Shown here: in pieces, positions 5,685-8,016 of the stretch
Position numbering within the stretch: the first letter of the stretch is position 1
How the letters are laid out: each line of letters begins with the position of its first letter
Source of the DNA: Anaerofilum sp.
Lineage (GTDB): Bacteria > Bacillota > Clostridia > Oscillospirales > Ruminococcaceae
Direction of reading: 5' to 3'
DNA: 8,016 nt
Assembly (NCBI GenBank): GCA_020024115.1
Contig: JAHHUF010000080.1
Span: forward strand, 1 to 8,016
Made by a program: the position numbers and the translations under genes
Notes under the pieces: generated by a model
The model's database searches: none
What the model saw: the letters and a program-made list of their open reading frames with translations, nothing else
What the model was told of the DNA's origin: nothing

Positions 5685-7469
5685 TTATTTTTCTTCGGGA
5701 ACATAGTGGATGCACAGTTCACGCAGCTGCTTGTCCTCAACAGTTTCGGGGCAACCAGACATCACTTCGCCTGCATTCTGCACTTTGGGGAACGCGATTA
5801 CATCACGGATGGAATTTCTGCCCAACATGAGCATAATCATGCGGTCAAAGCCAAATGCCATACCACCATGAGGAGGCGCACCATAACGGTATGCGTCCAT
5901 CAGGAATCCAAAGCTCTCTCTTGCACTTTCCTCGGTAAAGCCCAGTACACGGAACATTCTGTCCTGCAAAACAGGGTCATTGATACGAATGGAACCGCCA
6001 CCCAATTCACAACCATTCAAAATCATATCATATGCTTTTGCACGGCAGCAGCCGGGGTCAGATTCAATCTTGTCCAAATCCTCATCTTTGGGCATGGTAA
6101 ATGGATGATGCTTTGCTACATAGCGGTTTTCTTCCTCATCATACTCAAACAATGGGAAGTCGGTCACCCACAGGAAGTTGAATGCTTTTTCGTCAATGAG
6201 TTCAAACTTTTTGCCGATTTCCAAACGCAAAGCACCCAATGCAGCAAAGACTACATCGTTTTTGCCATCTGCAACCACCAACAGCACATCACCAGTTTCA
6301 GCATTTGCAGCGCTGCGCAAAGCAGCCTTTTCTTGTTCAGTCAGGAATTTTTCAAAACTGGAAGTTTCGCTTTCGGCGGTTAAACGGGTATAAGCCAAGC
6401 CCTTTGCACCATAAGTTTTGACAACATCGGTCAACTTGTCGATGGTTTTGCGAGTCAACTGGTCTGCCATACCTTTGCAGTTAATCAAACGAACACTGCC
6501 GCCGTTTTCCAACGCACCTTTAAAAGGAGCAAATTCACTGCTGCGTACCGCATCGCTTACATCCTGCAATTCCAAACCAAAACGAGTGTCTGGCTTGTCG
6601 CTGCCAAAACGATTCATTGCCTCAGAATAAGGCATCCGCTGGAATGGGGTCTGTACATCAACTCCCAAGGCTTCACGGAATACATGCTTAACCAAACCTT
6701 CATTCATGGACATAACATCATCTTCTGTAACAAATGCCATTTCCATATCAATTTGAGTAAACTCAGGCTGACGGTCTGCACGCAGGTCTTCATCACGGAA
6801 GCAGCGGGCAATCTGGAAATAGCGGTCGAAACCAGACAACATCAACAACTGTTTGTACAGCTGAGGGCTTTGGGGCAATGCGTAAAAATGACCGGGCTGC
6901 ACACGGCTGGGAACCAAATAGTCACGAGCACCCTCCGGAGTTGACTTAATCAGCATCGGAGTTTCGATTTCGCAGAAATAATTATCACAATAATAATCAC
7001 GCACCAGCTTTGCAACCTTGCTGCGCATAGACAGCAAAGAATGCATTCCAGGACGACGCAAATCCAAATAGCGATATTTCAAGCGCAATTCGTCTTTGAC
7101 ATTGATTTCATCACGAATTTCAAAGGGAGTTGTTTCTGCAACACTCAGCAGACGCAGTTCGGTTACAAACAACTCAACATCTCCAGTGGGAATTTTATCA
7201 GTCTTTGCGGCACGCTCCCGCAAAGTACCTTTTGCAATGACAACATATTCGCTTTTCAGACTGCTTGCTTTTTCAAACACATCTCGTTCAGTTGACTCAT
7301 CAAAAACCAGCTGCAAAATACCACTGGTATCACGCAAATCTGCAAAAACGATGCCGCCTTTATCACGGCACTTGGCAATGGAACCTGCAACAGTAATTTC
7401 ACTGCCTGCATCGGCGATTCTCAGCCCTCCACAATAGTGGGTACGGCGCAAATTGCCCATTGTTTCCAT
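5685..7469 (-). CDS. aspS: Aspartyl-tRNA synthetase (bacterial type)
   Basis: Class IIb synthetase that charges tRNA-Asp in the cytoplasm. The 594-residue length is typical of the bacterial form. An N-terminal OB-fold anticodon-binding domain (about 15-110) is followed by the catalytic core: motif 1 region EIETPMLIKSTPEGARDYL (167-185), motif 2 FRDEDLRADRQPEFTQIDME (224-243) and motif 3 GAPPHGGMAFGFDRM (530-544). A GAD-type insertion occupies about 285-420. ATG 7469-7467 is chosen because AGGAGG lies seven bases upstream; TTG at 7472 and ATG at 7460 are worse placed. The leader after the promoter is about 25 bases, so there is no T-box. The OB-fold segment reads GSIAKCRDKGG (29-39), where many AspRS proteins have GWVxRRRDxGG; K37 lies near the position linked to tRNA-Asp/tRNA-Asn discrimination. 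Whether the enzyme is discriminating cannot be told from this window. Confidence 0.97.
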   Translation of the reverse strand: METMGNLRRTHYCGGLRIADAGSEITVAGSIAKCRDKGGIVFADLRDTSGILQLVFDESTERDVFEKASSLKSEYVVIAKGTLRERAAKTDKIPTGDVELFVTELRLLSVAETTPFEIRDEINVKDELRLKYRYLDLRRPGMHSLLSMRSKVAKLVRDYYCDNYFCEIETPMLIKSTPEGARDYLVPSRVQPGHFYALPQSPQLYKQLLMLSGFDRYFQIARCFRDEDLRADRQPEFTQIDMEMAFVTEDDVMSMNEGLVKHVFREALGVDVQTPFQRMPYSEAMNRFGSDKPDTRFGLELQDVSDAVRSSEFAPFKGALENGGSVRLINCKGMADQLTRKTIDKLTDVVKTYGAKGLAYTRLTAESETSSFEKFLTEQEKAALRSAANAETGDVLLVVADGKNDVVFAALGALRLEIGKKFELIDEKAFNFLWVTDFPLFEYDEEENRYVAKHHPFTMPKDEDLDKIESDPGCCRAKAYDMILNGCELGGGSIRINDPVLQDRMFRVLGFTEESARESFGFLMDAYRYGAPPHGGMAFGFDRMIMLMLGRNSIRDVIAFPKVQNAGEVMSGCPETVEDKQLRELCIHYVPEEK

Positions 7470-7474
7470 CAAAA

Positions 7475-7529
7475 TCCCTCCTAAATTTTTGTATAATCAA
7501 TATTATAACATAACATAAACATCATGCAA
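7475..7529 (-). promoter_or_regulatory. aspS promoter and ribosome binding site
   Basis: On the minus strand, TTGCAT (7529-7524) is followed after 16 bases by TATAAT (7507-7502), with TGT before the -10 (extended type). AGGAGGGA (7482-7475) is a near-perfect ribosome binding site that fixes the ATG at 7469. Confidence 0.8.
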
Positions 7530-7610
7530 GTATCTACTTTGCAAAACAGCGCAAAAAATAAACGGACATTTAAAGGATATTTTTTATTTTAAGAATTGAG
7601 ATTCTTCTAC

Positions 7611-7656
7611 AATCCATCAACTAGAAAAGAAACACACCCCTGTGCTAGAATGGATT
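7611..7656. other. Foldable intergenic segment (nested inverted repeats)
   Basis: AATCCAT (7611-7617) pairs with ATGGATT (7650-7656), CTAG (7621-7624) with CTAG (7645-7648), and CACA (7633-7636) with TGTG (7641-7644) around CCCC, giving a bulged three-part hairpin. TGCTAGAAT at 7643-7651 also looks like an extended -10 for the short frame at 7699, but without a good -35. No T run follows, so it is not an obvious terminator. A short hairpin AAGAAT-TGAG-ATTCTT lies just upstream (7591-7606). Confidence 0.35.
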
Positions 7657-7698
7657 TTATAAATAATAGAACCAAAAATAAGAAAGGATGACAGAGAT

Positions 7699-7872
7699 AT
7701 GAGTTTTCAAATAATCCCAAAACAAAATACCATTTCAGACTTTGACTCAAAAGCAATTACAGTGAAACATATTTAATATTATCCCTTTGATGAAATTTAT
7801 GAACAGGAAGAAATTACAGAATCTCTGATTGCTCAAATATTAAATAGTGTATACACGAGTAATGTGATATAA
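7699..7872 (+). pseudogene. Short unidentified frame broken by an in-frame TAA
   Basis: I do not recognise this protein. ATG 7699 follows AAAGGATG at 7683-7690. The frame reads 25 codons (beginning MSFQIIPKQN) to TAA at 7774-7776. The same frame then stays open for 31 more codons, reading YYPFDEIYEQEEITE and onward, until TAA at 7870-7872. The acidic, protein-like continuation suggests an older gene whose reading frame acquired a stop and was later cut off by the insertion sequence at the right. The last codons overlap the IS upstream region and may not belong to it. Alternatives: a real 25-residue peptide, or chance. No membrane segment or known motif is visible. Confidence 0.4.
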
Positions 7873-8016
7873 TAGGAACATCAGGACAGAAAGAGGTGAT
7901 CCTATGAGCAACGAACAGCAACGACATGATATAAGTGATAAGGTATGGAATCTGTTGGAGTCGCACCTACCGGGACAACGAGGTCAGTGGGGAGGAATCG
8001 CACAGGATAACCGGCG
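7847..8016 (+). mobile_element. Left part of an IS5-family insertion sequence, cut by the window edge
   Basis: The transposase start identifies an insertion sequence running past the right edge. Its exact left terminus cannot be fixed, because the matching right inverted repeat is outside the window. The start given is the palindrome GTGTATACAC (7847-7856), which may be part of the end or an operator. TGATATAAT (7865-7873 region) is an extended -10 that would drive the transposase; the -35 position is poor. Confidence 0.55.
7904..8016 (+). CDS. IS5-family transposase, N-terminal fragment (continues beyond the window)
   Basis: ATG 7904 has an AGAGGTG ribosome binding site five bases upstream and opens a frame to the window end (37 codons). 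The product begins MSNEQQRHDISDKVWNLLES and continues with HLPGQRGQWGG and IAQDNR. The D-I-S-D-x-x-W-x-x-L opening and the LPGQRGQWGG segment are typical of the N-terminal domain (DUF4096-like) of IS5-family, IS427-group transposases. The DDE catalytic residues lie downstream and are not visible, so activity cannot be judged. In this group the full transposase is often made by frameshifting between two frames, which cannot be tested here. Upstream is the broken short frame at 7699-7872. Confidence 0.85.
   Translation, partial: MSNEQQRHDISDKVWNLLESHLPGQRGQWGGIAQDNR

Noticed and set aside
5613..6383. A 256-codon plus-strand open frame
   Set aside because: It lies antisense to the aspS terminator and coding region. 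It is rich in Cys, His and Phe, shows no family motif, and aspS is unambiguous on the other strand.
7470..7530. T-box riboswitch controlling aspS
   Set aside because: The promoter lies so close to the start codon that the leader would be about 25 bases, far too short for a T-box.
7591..7606. Hairpin AAGAAT-TGAG-ATTCTT as a terminator
   Set aside because: The T-rich run lies on the 5' side of the plus-strand hairpin and becomes A-rich after it on the minus strand, so neither direction gives a hairpin followed by a T tract.

Overview
The window reads as chromosomal DNA of a low-G+C Gram-positive bacterium, most likely class Clostridia and perhaps the Oscillospiraceae/Ruminococcaceae side (inference). 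The signs are strong AGGAGG-type ribosome binding sites, GTG/TTG-rich starts, AT-rich intergenic DNA with TGn-TATAAT promoters, a tRNA-Tyr gene with encoded CCA, a ClpC-type unfoldase and an OFA-family transporter. No phage, plasmid, CRISPR or defence module is visible. Most of the window is ordinary housekeeping sequence; the accessory signals are a small repeat pair and the right end.

Layout from left to right: the 5' part of a tRNA-Ala(GGC) gene on the minus strand, with its promoter, runs off the left edge. Diverging from it is a ClpC-like AAA+ unfoldase gene (plus strand) that lacks most of the usual middle domain. It ends at a shared hairpin terminator facing the convergent citrate synthase gene (minus strand). 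A tRNA-Tyr(GTA) gene (plus strand) with its own promoter and terminator follows. Next come an OFA-type major facilitator transporter and aspartyl-tRNA synthetase, both on the minus strand and separated by the aspS terminator. To the right, an AT-rich intergenic stretch with a foldable segment precedes a short reading frame broken by an in-frame stop. The first 37 codons of an IS5-family transposase run off the right edge.

The genes appear to be separate transcription units rather than one operon. Four have a recognisable promoter and most have their own hairpin terminator. They cover protein quality control (ClpC-like with ClpP), entry of carbon into citrate and 2-oxoglutarate, translation (tRNA-Ala, tRNA-Tyr, AspRS) and transport of an unknown, probably carboxylate-like, solute. 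The least expected structure is a pair of about 54-bp imperfect direct repeats, roughly 83% identical, bracketing the transporter gene. Each copy can form a hairpin, and one copy supplies the transporter's stop codon. I did not find a convincing undescribed multi-gene system.
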